Below, piece by piece: positions 49,515 through 59,963 of a stretch of DNA of 64,000 nucleotides. A program made the position numbers and the translations under genes. Source of the DNA: Micromonospora inositola. Lineage in GTDB: Bacteria; Actinomycetota; Actinomycetes; Mycobacteriales; Micromonosporaceae. The notes under the pieces were generated by a model. That model did not search any database, had not been told where the DNA came from, and saw only the letters and a program-made list of their open reading frames with translations. The stretch spans positions 806,001 through 870,000 of the forward strand of contig NZ_LT607754.1 in the NCBI RefSeq assembly GCF_900090285.1, written 5' to 3'. How positions within the stretch are numbered: position 1 is the first letter of the stretch; every line of letters begins with the position of its first letter.

Positions 49515-50821
49515 CCTGGCGGGCGGCGCTGCTGCTCGGTGCGGGCGCGCTGACCCTGCCGGCCTGGCCGGCGCCGTTCCTGGGCGTGGCGGCGATGACC
49601 GGCCTGGTGCTGCTGCTCGTCGCACTCGACTGGGCGCTGGCCGCGCCGCTGCACGCGGTCGGCGCCACCCGCTCCGGGGACCGGACGGTCCGGCTGGGCG
49701 GCACCGCCACCGTCACGCTGCACCTGGCGAACACCTCCGGCCGTACGCTGCGCGCCCAGGTGCGCGACGCCTGGGTGCCGTCGGCGGGCGCCCGGCCGGA
49801 CGTACCGCCGGAGCGGGTGCTGCTGGTCGAGGCGGGCGACAGCGCCGCGCTGCCCGTCCGGCTCACCCCGGTCCGGCGCGGCGACCGGCCGGCGGCGGCG
49901 CTGACCGTACGCTCCTTCGGGCCGCTGCGGCTGGCCTTCCGGCAGCGCGCCGGCCGCCCCGGCACGCCACCGTGGACGCTGCGCGTGCTGCCCCGCTTCG
50001 ACTCCCGGCGGCACCTGCCCGAGAAGCTCGCCCGACTGCGGATCATCGACGGGATCCAGGTCACCCGGGGCCGCGGCCAGGGCACCGAGTTCGACACCCT
50101 GCGCGAGTACGTGGTCGGCGACGACGTCCGCTCGATCGACTGGCGGGCCAGCGCGCGCCGCTCCGACGTGCTGGTCCGCACCTGGCGGCCGGAGCGGGAC
50201 CGGCGCCTGGTGTGCGTTCTGGACACCGGCCGGACCTCCGCCGTACGGGTCGGCGACGAGCCGCGGCTGGACACCGCGATCGACGCGGCGCTGCTGCTCA
50301 CCGTGCTCGCCGCCCGGGCCGGGGACCGGGTCGACCTGATCGCGGCGGACGCGGCGGTCCGGGCGACGGTGACCGGCAGCGGCCGTCCCGCCCTGCTCTC
50401 CCGACTGGTCGACGCGGTCGCCCCGCTCCAGCCGGCGCTGGTGGAGACGGACTTCGAGCTGATCGCCGGTGAGGTGCTGCGCCGGGAACGGCAGCGCAGC
50501 CTGGTGGTGCTCTTCACCGCGCTGGAGGCGGGCGCGCTCGGCGAGGGGCTGCTGCCCGTGCTGCCCCGGCTCGCCGCCCGTCACCGGGTGGTGATCGCCG
50601 CGACCCACGACCCGGTGCTGACCGGGCTCACCACCGACCCGCCGAGCGGGCCGGACGGCGTGTACGCCGCCGCGGCGGCCTGGCGGGCGCTGGCCGAACG
50701 GGACCGGGTCCGCGCCGCCCTGGCCCGACACGGCGTGACCGTCGTGGACGCCCCCGCCGACCGGCTGGCCCCGACGGTCGCCGACACCTACCTGCGGCTC
50801 AAGGCGCTCGGCCAGCTCTGA
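49511..50821 (+). CDS. DUF58 (VWA-like) membrane protein
   Basis: 436 aa. Two membrane helices at the N-terminus (about 1-45), a beta-sandwich region, then the DUF58 signature RGQGTEFDTLREYVVGDDVR followed by SIDWRASAR and a VWA-like fold with VCVLDTGRTSA in place of a classic MIDAS DxSxS. It is the likely client of the MoxR ATPase. ATG 49511 overlaps the moxR stop. Its 3' end overlaps by 23 bp the convergent SpoIIM-family gene. Confidence 0.92.
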
Positions 50822-51788
50822 CCGGCTGTCTCGACGGGCTGGGCCGGGGGCGGGTGGCCGCGTACCGACCGAGCAGCAGCGCGTACGCCAGGAAGGCCAG
50901 CCAGACGGCGGCGCCGACCGCCACGCGGACGGCGACCGGCACGGGCGCCGGGGTCACGAACGCCTCCAGCAGCGCCGACACGGCGAAGAGGCCGACCAGG
51001 CCGACGGCGACCACGATGGCGGAGCGGCCCGCGGCGGCGACCGCCCGACCGCGACTGAGGTGCGCCGGCGGCGAGATCCACGCCCACCCGGTCCGCAGGC
51101 CGACCCCGGCCGCGACGAATATCCCGGTCAACTCCAGCAGCCCGTGCGGGGTGATCAGGCCGAAGAAGACGTCCGCCCGGCCGTAGGAGACCATCACCCC
51201 GCCGACCACGCCGACGTTCAGCGCGTTCTGCCAGAGCAGGTAGAACACCGGCACCACCAGCACGCCGGAGGCGAGGCACTGGGCGGCGATCCAGGCGTTG
51301 TGCGTCCAGAGGTGGAAGGCGAAGGTGGGCGCGGCGAACTCCGTGTAGTAGCCGGCGAAGCCGGAGTCCACCAGGTCGGCGGCGGCTTCCTCGCCGATGA
51401 ACGCGGCGGCGGTGTCCGGGTGCCCGGCGACGAACCAGATGAGGAACCCGCTGAGCGCGCTGAACGCCGTGGCCACCCCGCACCACCACGGCCAGGCCCG
51501 GTACAGGGCGGCCGGCAGATCGGCGACCACGAACCGGCGCACCGCCGCCCAGGAGGGCTGGGGTCGACCGGTGATCCGGGCCCGGGCCGCGAGCACCAGG
51601 TGGGAGAGGCGGTTGACCAGCGCCGGGTCGGGTGAGCGGCTGCGCAGCACGGAGAGGTGGGTGGCCGCCCGCTGGTAGAGCGCGACCAGCTCATCGACCT
51701 CGGCGGCGTCGAGCCGACGCCGGCCGGCGAGCTGTTCCAGCCGCCGCCACTCGGCGCCGTGCTCCGCCACGTAAGCGTCGAGATCCAC
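50799..51788 (-). CDS. SpoIIM-family (stage II sporulation protein M-like) membrane protein
   Basis: 329 aa. A helical cytosolic N-terminus (WRRLEQLAGRRRLDAAEVDE, LVALYQRAATHLSVLRSRSP) precedes five to six helices with LITPHGLLELTGIFVAAGVG, the family signature. The Bacillus protein acts in engulfment; in non-sporulating-forming relatives the family accompanies MoxR/DUF58 and RDD genes, as here. GTG 51788. It is divergent from the RDD gene and convergent with the DUF58 gene. Confidence 0.9.
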   Translation of the reverse strand: MDLDAYVAEHGAEWRRLEQLAGRRRLDAAEVDELVALYQRAATHLSVLRSRSPDPALVNRLSHLVLAARARITGRPQPSWAAVRRFVVADLPAALYRAWPWWCGVATAFSALSGFLIWFVAGHPDTAAAFIGEEAAADLVDSGFAGYYTEFAAPTFAFHLWTHNAWIAAQCLASGVLVVPVFYLLWQNALNVGVVGGVMVSYGRADVFFGLITPHGLLELTGIFVAAGVGLRTGWAWISPPAHLSRGRAVAAAGRSAIVVAVGLVGLFAVSALLEAFVTPAPVPVAVRVAVGAAVWLAFLAYALLLGRYAATRPRPSPSRQPVRAGRAP

Positions 51789-51829
51789 TCGTCCTCCCCC
51801 GTCCGGCGCCCATAGTGTTCACTGTCCGG

Positions 51830-52843
51830 GTGAGAGCGCAACCTCCCGCACCGGCGCGGGCCGCGGACCGGTGGGCCGACGCGGGCCTGGTCAGCGGCGA
51901 GGCGGTGGAGCTGGACATCCGGGCGGCCCGGCTCGGCTCCCGGGTGCTCGCCCTGCTGATCGACCTGCTGGCCCAGGTGGTCGTGGCGGCGATGCTGTCT
52001 GCCGGACTGTCCCTGCTGCTCCTCGCCCTGCCCGTCGCGATCGTGGACGCCGCCCTGGCGGGCGCGTTGCAGACGGTGCTGCTGGTCCTGGTGCTGGTCG
52101 GTTACCCGGTGCTGATGGAACGTTTCGCCGGCGGCCGGACGGTCGGCAAGCTCGCGGTGGGCCTGCGGGTGGTCCGCGCGGACGGCGGTCCGATCGGGGT
52201 CGGGCAGTCGCTGACCCGGGCCCTGGTGGGCGTCGCGGTGGAGTGGCCGGGGCTGGTGCTGCCGCTGCTGAGCTGGGTGGCGAGCGTGACGGTGATGCTG
52301 ACCGACCCGCGCGGGCGGCGCCTCGGCGACCTGGTGGCCGGCACGATGGTGGTGCACACCCGGGGCGCCGCGGTGTGGCGGCCGGTCCCGTTGGCCGTCC
52401 CGGCGCTGCTCGGTTGGGCGCACACCCTGGACCTGACCCGGTTGGACGATGGGCTGGCCCTGGCCGCCCGGCAGTACCTGGGCCGGGTGCACCAGCTGGT
52501 GGAGCCGGAGCGGGCCCGGCTGGGGCGCGCACTCTGGGCCGAGGTGGCCGGCGTGATCTCCCCGCCGCCGCCGTGGGCCGCGCCGGAATCCGTCTACCTG
52601 GCCGCGGTGCTGGCCGAGCGGCACCGTCGGGCCGTGGACCGGCTGCGCCGTACCCGCGGGGTCACCGCGGCGCTCTGGCCCGAGCTGACCGCGTCGCCGG
52701 TCGCGCCGCCGCCGGCGACGACCACGCCGGCGACGACCCCGACCGGGTTGCGGCCCGCCGCGCCGGCGCTCGCCCTCCCCATCCAGCCCGATCCGGTACG
52801 CGGGCAGCCCGCCCCGGTCGACGCCGAGCACCTGGCCGGCTGA
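51830..52843 (+). CDS. RDD-family membrane protein
   Basis: 337 aa. The RDD domain (about 25-170) begins GEAVELDIRAARLGSRVLAL, with Arg-Asp residues in LIDLLAQVV and later GGRTVGKLAVGLRVVRADGG and RGRRLGDLVAGTMVVHTR; three to four helices. The rest is a cytosolic helical domain with a Pro/Thr/Ala tail. RDD proteins are often linked to ion transport, but their role is unsettled. GTG 51830 has no ribosome site; with CATAGT at 51812-51817 as -10 the message could be leaderless. Confidence 0.85.
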   Translation: MRAQPPAPARAADRWADAGLVSGEAVELDIRAARLGSRVLALLIDLLAQVVVAAMLSAGLSLLLLALPVAIVDAALAGALQTVLLVLVLVGYPVLMERFAGGRTVGKLAVGLRVVRADGGPIGVGQSLTRALVGVAVEWPGLVLPLLSWVASVTVMLTDPRGRRLGDLVAGTMVVHTRGAAVWRPVPLAVPALLGWAHTLDLTRLDDGLALAARQYLGRVHQLVEPERARLGRALWAEVAGVISPPPPWAAPESVYLAAVLAERHRRAVDRLRRTRGVTAALWPELTASPVAPPPATTTPATTPTGLRPAAPALALPIQPDPVRGQPAPVDAEHLAG

Positions 52844-52865
52844 TCGGCGGCGCAGGGGGCCGGCG

Positions 52866-54185
52866 TCAGGCGAAGAGCGCGCGTCCCCAGTGGTCGGCGG
52901 CGTCGCGGACGCCCGGCGGGCAGGCGAACACGGCGCTGGAAACGTGCCGCAGGTACTCGTTCATCGCGTCATTCCGGGAGAGCCGGGTCTGGATCGGCAC
53001 GAACTGCTTGCGCGGGTCCCGCTGGTAGGCGATGAAGAAGAGGCCGGCGTCGAGCCGACCCAGACCGTCGGAGCCGTCCACGAAGTTGTAGCCGCGGCGC
53101 AGCAGGCGGGCGCCGTCGTTCTGGGTCGGGTGGGCGAGCCGGACATGCGCGGTCTCGGCGATCACCGGCTCCCCGTCGTCGCCCTTCGCGGCGAAGTCCG
53201 GCTCGTCGAACTCGTCGCCCCTGCCCAGCGGCGCGCCGCGGCCCTTGGTCCGGCCGACGATCTGTTCCTGCTCGGCCAGCGAGCTGCGGTCCCAGGTCTC
53301 GATCTGCATCCGGATCTTGCGGGTGACCAGGTACGACCCGCCGGTCATCCAGTCCGGCCCGTCGCCGGGCTGCGCCCAGAGGTGGTCGCGGAGCAGGCCG
53401 GCGTCCTCGGCCTTCAGGTTCGCCGTGCCGTCCTTGAAGCCGAAGAGGTTGCGCGGCGTGGCCTGGTCCCGCGAGGTCGACGAGGTACGCCCGAAGCCGA
53501 GCTGCGACCAGCGGACGCTGACCACGCCCATGCCGATCCGGGCCAGGTTCCGGATGGCGTGCACCGCCACCTGCGGGTCGCTGGCGCAGGCCTGGACGCA
53601 GATGTCCCCGCCGGAGATCTCCGGACGCAGCGCGTCCCCGGCGAAGTGCGGCAGGTCGGCCAGCGCGGGCGGTCGGCGGTCGGCGATCCCGAACCGGTCC
53701 TTGCCCCGGGCGTCGCGGAAGAGCGTCGGGCCGAAGCCGATGGTGAGGGTGAGCTGCGACGGGGGCAGCTCGAGCGCCTCGCCGGTGTCGTCCGGCGGCG
53801 CCTCCGGCATGCCACCGACCGCGCCGATCAGCCCGGCGTCCTTCCCGGCGGTCATCCGGGCGGCAGCCGCCGTCCACTCCTGCAGCAGCGCGACGAGTTT
53901 GGCCCGGTCCTTGGTGATCACGTCGAACGCGACGAAGTGCAGCCGGTCCTGGGCCGGGGTGGTGATGCCGGCCTGGTGCTCGCCGAGGAACTCCACGGCA
54001 CCGGCGGCGACACCCTCGTTCGCCTCCGCGTGATCCGAGCCGCGGACCAGCGCGCCCGCTCCGGCGGCGACACCGGCCACTCCGGCGACCCCGACGCCGG
54101 CCAGGGTGATGGCCCGGCGCCGGGACAGCTTGCCGCGCGGCGCGTCGGCGGCCGGCGCCTCGCCAGTGGTGTTCTGCTCGCTCAT
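52866..54185 (-). CDS. efeB: deferrochelatase/peroxidase EfeB (DyP type, Tat-exported)
   Basis: 439 aa. The N-terminus carries a twin-arginine signal (LSRRRAITLAGVGVAGVAGV). The DyP domain has the GxxDG motif in LFGFKDGTANLKAED and the haem-ligand His region in ETAHVRLAHPTQNDG. EfeB oxidises ferrous iron or frees iron from haem outside the cell for EfeO and EfeU. ATG 54185 with GGAGG is chosen; ATG 54212, overlapping the efeO stop (ATGA), is also possible. Last gene of efeUOB. Confidence 0.94.
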   Translation of the reverse strand: MSEQNTTGEAPAADAPRGKLSRRRAITLAGVGVAGVAGVAAGAGALVRGSDHAEANEGVAAGAVEFLGEHQAGITTPAQDRLHFVAFDVITKDRAKLVALLQEWTAAAARMTAGKDAGLIGAVGGMPEAPPDDTGEALELPPSQLTLTIGFGPTLFRDARGKDRFGIADRRPPALADLPHFAGDALRPEISGGDICVQACASDPQVAVHAIRNLARIGMGVVSVRWSQLGFGRTSSTSRDQATPRNLFGFKDGTANLKAEDAGLLRDHLWAQPGDGPDWMTGGSYLVTRKIRMQIETWDRSSLAEQEQIVGRTKGRGAPLGRGDEFDEPDFAAKGDDGEPVIAETAHVRLAHPTQNDGARLLRRGYNFVDGSDGLGRLDAGLFFIAYQRDPRKQFVPIQTRLSRNDAMNEYLRHVSSAVFACPPGVRDAADHWGRALFA

Positions 54186-54208
54186 CGCTGCACCTCCGGG
54201 GTTGGTCG

Positions 54209-55345
54209 TCATCGGGCGACGACCGCGGCGACCTTGCTGATCGGCTCGGCCAGGGCGTTGATGCTGTCGGACAGTTCCTTCAGCTCGGTCTTGCTGAGCT
54301 GGGTGTGCAGCTTCCAGCCGTCGCCGGCGCGGTGCTTGCCGAGCGTGGCCTCGACGTTGGCGAACTCGGTGTCGAGCTGCTTGACCAGCTCGGGCGAGCG
54401 CTGCTCCAGGGCGGGGCGAAGCGCGGCGATCGCCGCCTTCGAGCCCTCCAGGTTGGCGTTGAAGTCCCAGAGGTCGGTGTGCGAGTACCGCTCCTCCTCG
54501 CCGGTGATCTTGCCGCTGGCCACCTCGTCGAGCAGCGCCTTGGCACCGTTGGCGAGCTGGAGCGGGGTGAGCTTCTCGGCGTTGGCCTTGGCCACGATCG
54601 CCTTGACGTCGGTCAGCAGCTGGTCGGCGATCGGGCCGTCCTTGCTGATGTCGCCGGTGGTCCAGAGGTCCTTCTCGATCCGGTGGAAGCCGGTGAACTG
54701 CATACCCTCCTCGACGACCTCCTCCCGACCGTCGATCTTCGGGTCGAGGTCGCCGAAGCTCTCCGCCACCGGCTCGATCCGCTCCCAGTAGGTGCGGGCG
54801 ACCGGGTACAGCGCCTTGGCCTTGGCCACGTCGCCGGCCTTGACCGCGGTGACGAACTCCTCGGTCCTGGTCAGCAGCGCGGCGGTCTGGCTGGTGACGT
54901 ACCGCTGGTAGCTGGCGGTGGCCTGGCTCAGCGCGGCGTCCGGGGCGACGGTCGCGGCGGTGCCGCTTACCTTCAGCGCGCCGCGGATGCCGCGGCCGCT
55001 CATCCCGGGCTTGCAGGCCGTCTCGTACGTTCCGGCGGGCAGCGCGACGCGGAGCTCGCGGCTCAGCCCGGGCGCGATGTTCTCGACCTCGCCCATCACC
55101 CGGTCACCGGCGGCGTAGATGTAGAACTCGTTGACCTTGCTGCCGGAATTGGTCACCGAGAAGGTCGCCTGACCGGCGCTGAGCTCGTTGACGTCCACCT
55201 CGCAGGCGGTGTCGGTGGCCTTGACCTTCACCGCGTTGCCGGCCTTGGCGGCCTTCTTGTCGTCGGTGCCGCCGCCGCAGGCGGTAACGCCGGTGACGGT
55301 CAGCACGCCGGCGGCGGCGAGCACGACGAAGCGGGTGGTACGCAT
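54209..55345 (-). CDS. efeO: iron-uptake protein EfeO (cupredoxin plus M75 domain, lipoprotein)
   Basis: 378 aa. The signal peptide with lipobox VTGVTACGGG makes it a lipoprotein. Residues ~40-125 form the cupredoxin domain (ACEVDVNELSAGQATFSVTN); the C-terminal M75 domain carries the HxxE metal site in FTGFHRIEKDLW. It binds iron outside the membrane and passes it to EfeU. ATG 55345 (MRTTRFVVLAAAG). It lies between efeU and efeB. Confidence 0.94.
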   Translation of the reverse strand: MRTTRFVVLAAAGVLTVTGVTACGGGTDDKKAAKAGNAVKVKATDTACEVDVNELSAGQATFSVTNSGSKVNEFYIYAAGDRVMGEVENIAPGLSRELRVALPAGTYETACKPGMSGRGIRGALKVSGTAATVAPDAALSQATASYQRYVTSQTAALLTRTEEFVTAVKAGDVAKAKALYPVARTYWERIEPVAESFGDLDPKIDGREEVVEEGMQFTGFHRIEKDLWTTGDISKDGPIADQLLTDVKAIVAKANAEKLTPLQLANGAKALLDEVASGKITGEEERYSHTDLWDFNANLEGSKAAIAALRPALEQRSPELVKQLDTEFANVEATLGKHRAGDGWKLHTQLSKTELKELSDSINALAEPISKVAAVVAR

Positions 55346-55418
55346 CAGAGCTGTCTCTCCTCGGAACAGGCGGATCAGGCGGATCAGGTGCGCTGGCGGG
55401 CGTCGGCCGGAGCGTCGG

Positions 55419-56333
55419 TCACGGGCTCGGCCGGGCGGCCGCCGTCGACTCGTCGGTCGCCGCCTCGCTGGCGGCGGCCGGGGCGCCTGCGGGCTTGGCC
55501 GGGGCGGCGGCGGGCTTGGCCGGGGCGGCCGGCTTGCGCAGGAAGAGCGCCAGCACCGGCACCGCGTAGGCGACCCAGGCGACCATCTCCAGCACACTCG
55601 GGGTGGCGGTGATGTTGAACATGCCGGCGAGCAGCGCCGCATACCAGGTGCTGGGGTCGAGCACGGAGGAGATGTCGAAGGCGTGGTTGTTCAGGCCGGG
55701 CAGGACACCGGCCTCCTGGAAGTCGTGCACGCCGTACTTGAGGATGCCGGCGGCGACCAGGATGAGCAGCGCGCCGGTCCAGGTGAAGAACTTGCTTAGG
55801 TTGATCTTCAGAGCGCTGCGGTAGAGCAGGAAGCCGAGCACCACGGCGGTGGCGATGCCGCCGGTCAGCGCGAGCAGCGGGCCGCGGCCTGCGCCGCCAG
55901 CGGCGCTCTGGGCGGCGGAGTAGAAGATCAGCGCGGTTTCCAGGCCCTCCCGGATCACCGCGAGGAAGGACATGCCGGCCACCGCGAGGGAGCCGACCGC
56001 GAGCGCGTCGGTGAGCTTGCCGCGCAGCTCACCGGCGATCGTCCGGGCGGCCTTGCGCATCCAGAAGATCATCCAGGTCACGAAGACGACGGCCGCCACC
56101 GAGGTGACCGCCTCGAACAGCTCACGGTCCTCGGAGCGGGCCAGCAGCGAGGTCGAGGTGTACTCGATCAGCCAGCCGAAGAAGACCGACAGCACCACGG
56201 CCAGGCCGACGCCGGCCCAGACCTGCGGCAGTCTGTCCCGCCGCTGCGACTTCACGAGGAACGCGACCAGGATGCTGACCACCAGGGTCGCTTCCAGGCC
56301 TTCCCGCAGGCCGATCAGGTACGTGGCAAACAT
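55419..56333 (-). CDS. efeU: ferrous-iron permease EfeU (FTR1 family)
   Basis: 304 aa, seven helices. Both iron-binding REGLE motifs are intact (GLREGLEATLVV in helix 1 and AVIREGLETALIF in helix 4). The last ~40 residues are a Pro/Ala/Lys-rich cytosolic tail. It moves iron into the cell. It heads the efeUOB operon, with a possible iron box 18 bp before its ATG. Confidence 0.95.
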   Translation of the reverse strand: MFATYLIGLREGLEATLVVSILVAFLVKSQRRDRLPQVWAGVGLAVVLSVFFGWLIEYTSTSLLARSEDRELFEAVTSVAAVVFVTWMIFWMRKAARTIAGELRGKLTDALAVGSLAVAGMSFLAVIREGLETALIFYSAAQSAAGGAGRGPLLALTGGIATAVVLGFLLYRSALKINLSKFFTWTGALLILVAAGILKYGVHDFQEAGVLPGLNNHAFDISSVLDPSTWYAALLAGMFNITATPSVLEMVAWVAYAVPVLALFLRKPAAPAKPAAAPAKPAGAPAAASEAATDESTAAARPSP

Positions 56334-56350
56334 CGGTACTCCGTGATCAG

Positions 56351-56369
56351 TTAGGCACGCCTCAGTTAA
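56351..56369 (-). promoter_or_regulatory. possible iron box (IdeR/DmdR) before efeU
   Basis: TTAGGCACGCCTCAGTTAA matches the 19-bp consensus TTAGGTTAGGCTAACCTAA at 12 positions, with both ends intact. A second half-site (TTAACTTAGG) overlaps it. Iron-dependent repression of efeUOB would be expected. Confidence 0.45.
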
Positions 56370-56504
56370 CTTAGGGCAGCCATACCTTCCTACTGATCCG
56401 ACCCGCCGTCAAGTCGTTCACGGCAACGTCACCCTGTCCACGGGGCATCCGGCAGATGACCGGCTGTGGCAGGATCCGGCCCAGCCCCTCAGACAGGAAC
56501 GACC

Positions 56505-56954
56505 GTGGCCGATGACCTCTTCACCCCCACCATCACCCCCGCCGCGTACGCCGAGCGCCGCCCGCCCTGGCGGCCCGGCTCGCTGGTCTACCCCGCGGTC
56601 TTCGGCGGGGCACTCGCGGCCACCGTGCTGGCCCTGGTCAACGCCCGCCGGCTCCGCCTGCCCACCGGTGCCGCCCTGGCGATCGCCGGCACCGGAGCGG
56701 CCGCCCTGGTCGCCCGGCTGGTGATCACCGTGGTGCTGCTCGACGGCCGCACCTCGGGGTCGGCCCGGCTGGTCGGGGCCCTCTCCGGCGTACTGGTCTG
56801 GGCGGTGGCCAACCTGACGCAGAAGGGCCGGTTCCGCACGTACGAGATGCGCGGCGGCGCGCCAGCCTCGCTGGTGAAGCCGGGGATCGCGGCGGCGCTG
56901 GGGCTCGGCATCGTCGAGGCGGTCCTCATCGTGGTCGCGGCGGCGCTCCGGTGA
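56505..56954 (+). CDS. small four-helix membrane protein
   Basis: 149 aa with hydrophobic segments at about 30-48, 57-80, 88-105 and 125-148. The N-terminus VADDLFTPTITPAAYAERRP is soluble and the loop TQKGRFRTYEMRGGAPASLV separates the last two helices. I do not recognise the family. GTG 56505 has AGGAA upstream. It overlaps the TPR gene by GTGA. Confidence 0.7.
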   Translation: MADDLFTPTITPAAYAERRPPWRPGSLVYPAVFGGALAATVLALVNARRLRLPTGAALAIAGTGAAALVARLVITVVLLDGRTSGSARLVGALSGVLVWAVANLTQKGRFRTYEMRGGAPASLVKPGIAAALGLGIVEAVLIVVAAALR

Positions 56955-57820
56955 CCGCACCGGTGGACCAGCTCGCCCGGGTGGTCGGCCTGCTCGAGAT
57001 GAACCGGCCGGAGCAGGCCTTGGAGGAGCTGGGCCGGCTGCCCGGGTCGGTGGCCACCGACCGGCACGCGTACCGGCTGCGGGCGCTGGCGCTCAGCACG
57101 CTGGACCGCTGGGACGAGGTGGCCGAGGTGGCCCGGCAGGGGCTGGCCGAGGTCGGGCCGGACGCCGAGCTGCTCGGCCGGCTGGGCGTAGCGCTCCGGA
57201 GTCAGGGCGCCTTCGCCCCGGCCGAGCGGGCGCTGCTCGACGCGCTGGCGCTCGAACCGCAGGACCCGTGGCTGCTCTGCCAGTACGCCGACCTCTGCGT
57301 CACGGTCGGCCAGACCGACAAGGCGAGCCGCCTGCTCGCCCGCGCCGCCGAGCTGGCCCCAGAGGACCCGGCCGTCTACGCCAGCCGGGTCCAGCTCGCG
57401 TACGCGCGCGGCGACGATCGGGCGGCCGAGCGGGTGGCCCGGGAGTTCCTCGGCCGCTACCCGGAGCACCCCGCGGCGCTGGCCGTGCACGGCGGTATCG
57501 CCGTGGAGCGCGGCCGGATCGTGGACGCGCACCGCTCCTTCGGCCGGGCGGTCGCCCACGACCCGAACGACCCGGACTACGCCGAGGCGGCCTGGGAGAC
57601 CCGCGTCTACACCCATCCGCTGCTGCTCCCGCTGCGGCCGCTCTACCGGCTGGGCATCCGCATGTGGCTGATCGCGGTGGGCAGCATCGCGGTGCTCAAC
57701 CTGGCCAAGCTCTACATCCCCGCGCTCGTGGTGGCGCTCGGCTGGCTGCTCTACTGCCTCTGGTCCTGGATCGCCCCGCCCCTGGTCCGCCGCCTGGTAC
57801 GCGGCCGGTGGCGGTCGTGA
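56951..57820 (+). CDS. TPR-repeat protein with C-terminal membrane segments
   Basis: 289 aa. Residues ~5-205 are about six tetratricopeptide repeats (for example LGRLGVALRSQGAFAPAERA and SRVQLAYARGDDRAAERVAR), expected to bind a protein partner. Two hydrophobic segments near the C-terminus (LIAVGSIAVLNLAKLYIPAL and ALGWLLYCLWSWIAPPLV) anchor it, with the repeats in the cytosol. Partners unknown; the coupled small membrane proteins on either side are candidates. Confidence 0.85.
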   Translation: MTAPVDQLARVVGLLEMNRPEQALEELGRLPGSVATDRHAYRLRALALSTLDRWDEVAEVARQGLAEVGPDAELLGRLGVALRSQGAFAPAERALLDALALEPQDPWLLCQYADLCVTVGQTDKASRLLARAAELAPEDPAVYASRVQLAYARGDDRAAERVAREFLGRYPEHPAALAVHGGIAVERGRIVDAHRSFGRAVAHDPNDPDYAEAAWETRVYTHPLLLPLRPLYRLGIRMWLIAVGSIAVLNLAKLYIPALVVALGWLLYCLWSWIAPPLVRRLVRGRWRS

Positions 57821-57866
57821 GCCACCCCGGTACGGCTGCCGTGAGGGCCACCCCGGGACGGCGGCC

Positions 57867-58019
57867 GTGAAGGGACTGCTGCCCTGGCTGGCCGTGCTGG
57901 CCCTGGTGCTGCTGCTCAGCGCCCTGCGGCTGCGCCCGCTGGCCACCGCCGTCTCGCTGGCCTGGCTCGCCTGGTGCGTCTGGACCTGGATCCGCCCGAC
58001 CCGCCGCGGCCCCGGCTGA
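57867..58019 (+). CDS. 50-aa membrane peptide
   Basis: VKGLLPWLAVLALVLLLSAL then two short hydrophobic stretches and a basic tail. It is linked to the TPR gene through a 17-codon mini-frame (57817-57870) by two GTGA overlaps. It resembles the last helices of the TPR protein (LW-W-P at the end), so it may be a duplicated tail rather than an independent gene. Confidence 0.45.
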   Translation: MKGLLPWLAVLALVLLLSALRLRPLATAVSLAWLAWCVWTWIRPTRRGPG

Positions 58020-58053
58020 GGCCGCCCGGCCCGAGCTGACGCTCACCGGCCCT

Positions 58054-58080
58054 GGCCGGTGCGGCCATCCCGCACCGGCC
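58054..58080 (+). terminator. terminator of the plus-strand membrane/TPR unit
   Basis: Perfect 11-bp stem GGCCGGTGCGG / CCGCACCGGCC with a 5-base loop, followed by GTCGATTT. Confidence 0.8.
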
Positions 58081-58136
58081 GTCGATTTCCACCGCCAGCG
58101 CCAGCGCACAACGGCCGCCCGACAGGCCGGAAATAC

Positions 58137-58174
58137 GGAACTGGGCCGGCCGCGCGTGCGGCCGACCCGGTTCC
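58137..58174 (-). terminator. terminator of ahcY
   Basis: Near-perfect stem GGAACtGGGcCGGCCGC / GCGGCCGaCCCgGTTCC with loop GCGT, 9 bp after the ahcY stop on the minus strand. Confidence 0.8.
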
Positions 58175-58183
58175 GGGTGTCGA

Positions 58184-59683
<1,500 letters not shown>

Positions 59684-59891
59684 GGAAGCTCCTGTCGAAC
59701 GATGTGCTGCGCAGCCTTCCACCTTACGCTCGCGGGCGGATGGAGCACGGCCCGGTCGGCGGACAGCGCACGGGGCGGTCGGTCGTGGACGGACTTTCCA
59801 TCCACCAGCCGCCGCCCCGTGCATCCCCCCGGTTTGGTTCCCCCGCGCGTTACCGGACCTTCGTCGCGACAACGCTGCGCACCCATAGAGT
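59684..59891 (-). promoter_or_regulatory. long structured leader of ahcY
   Basis: About 200 nt between a possible promoter and the start codon. Its main feature is an 11-bp stem GCACGGGGCGG / CCGCCCCGTGC (59768-59778 with 59812-59822) enclosing a second 8-bp hairpin (59785-59792 with 59798-59805, loop of 5). I could not fit it to the SAH riboswitch consensus. It may instead be the manA terminator, though no U-tract follows. Confidence 0.4.
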
Positions 59892-59915
59892 CACACTGTG
59901 CAAGGGTCGCGTCAA
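59886..59915 (-). promoter_or_regulatory. possible promoter of ahcY
   Basis: On the minus strand TTGACG, 18 bases, then ACTCTA. The -35 is good and the -10 moderate; it starts about 50 bp after the manA stop and would give a ~195-nt leader. Confidence 0.4.
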
Positions 59916-59963
59916 GCTATTTCGGGAAAGTCGGACTTGCGCCGGATGCGGAGCGTGGGCAGA

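Noticed and set aside
59684..59963. Known SAH or SAM riboswitch upstream of ahcY
   Set aside because: The conserved core sequences of these riboswitch classes as I know them are not present; only generic hairpins are seen.
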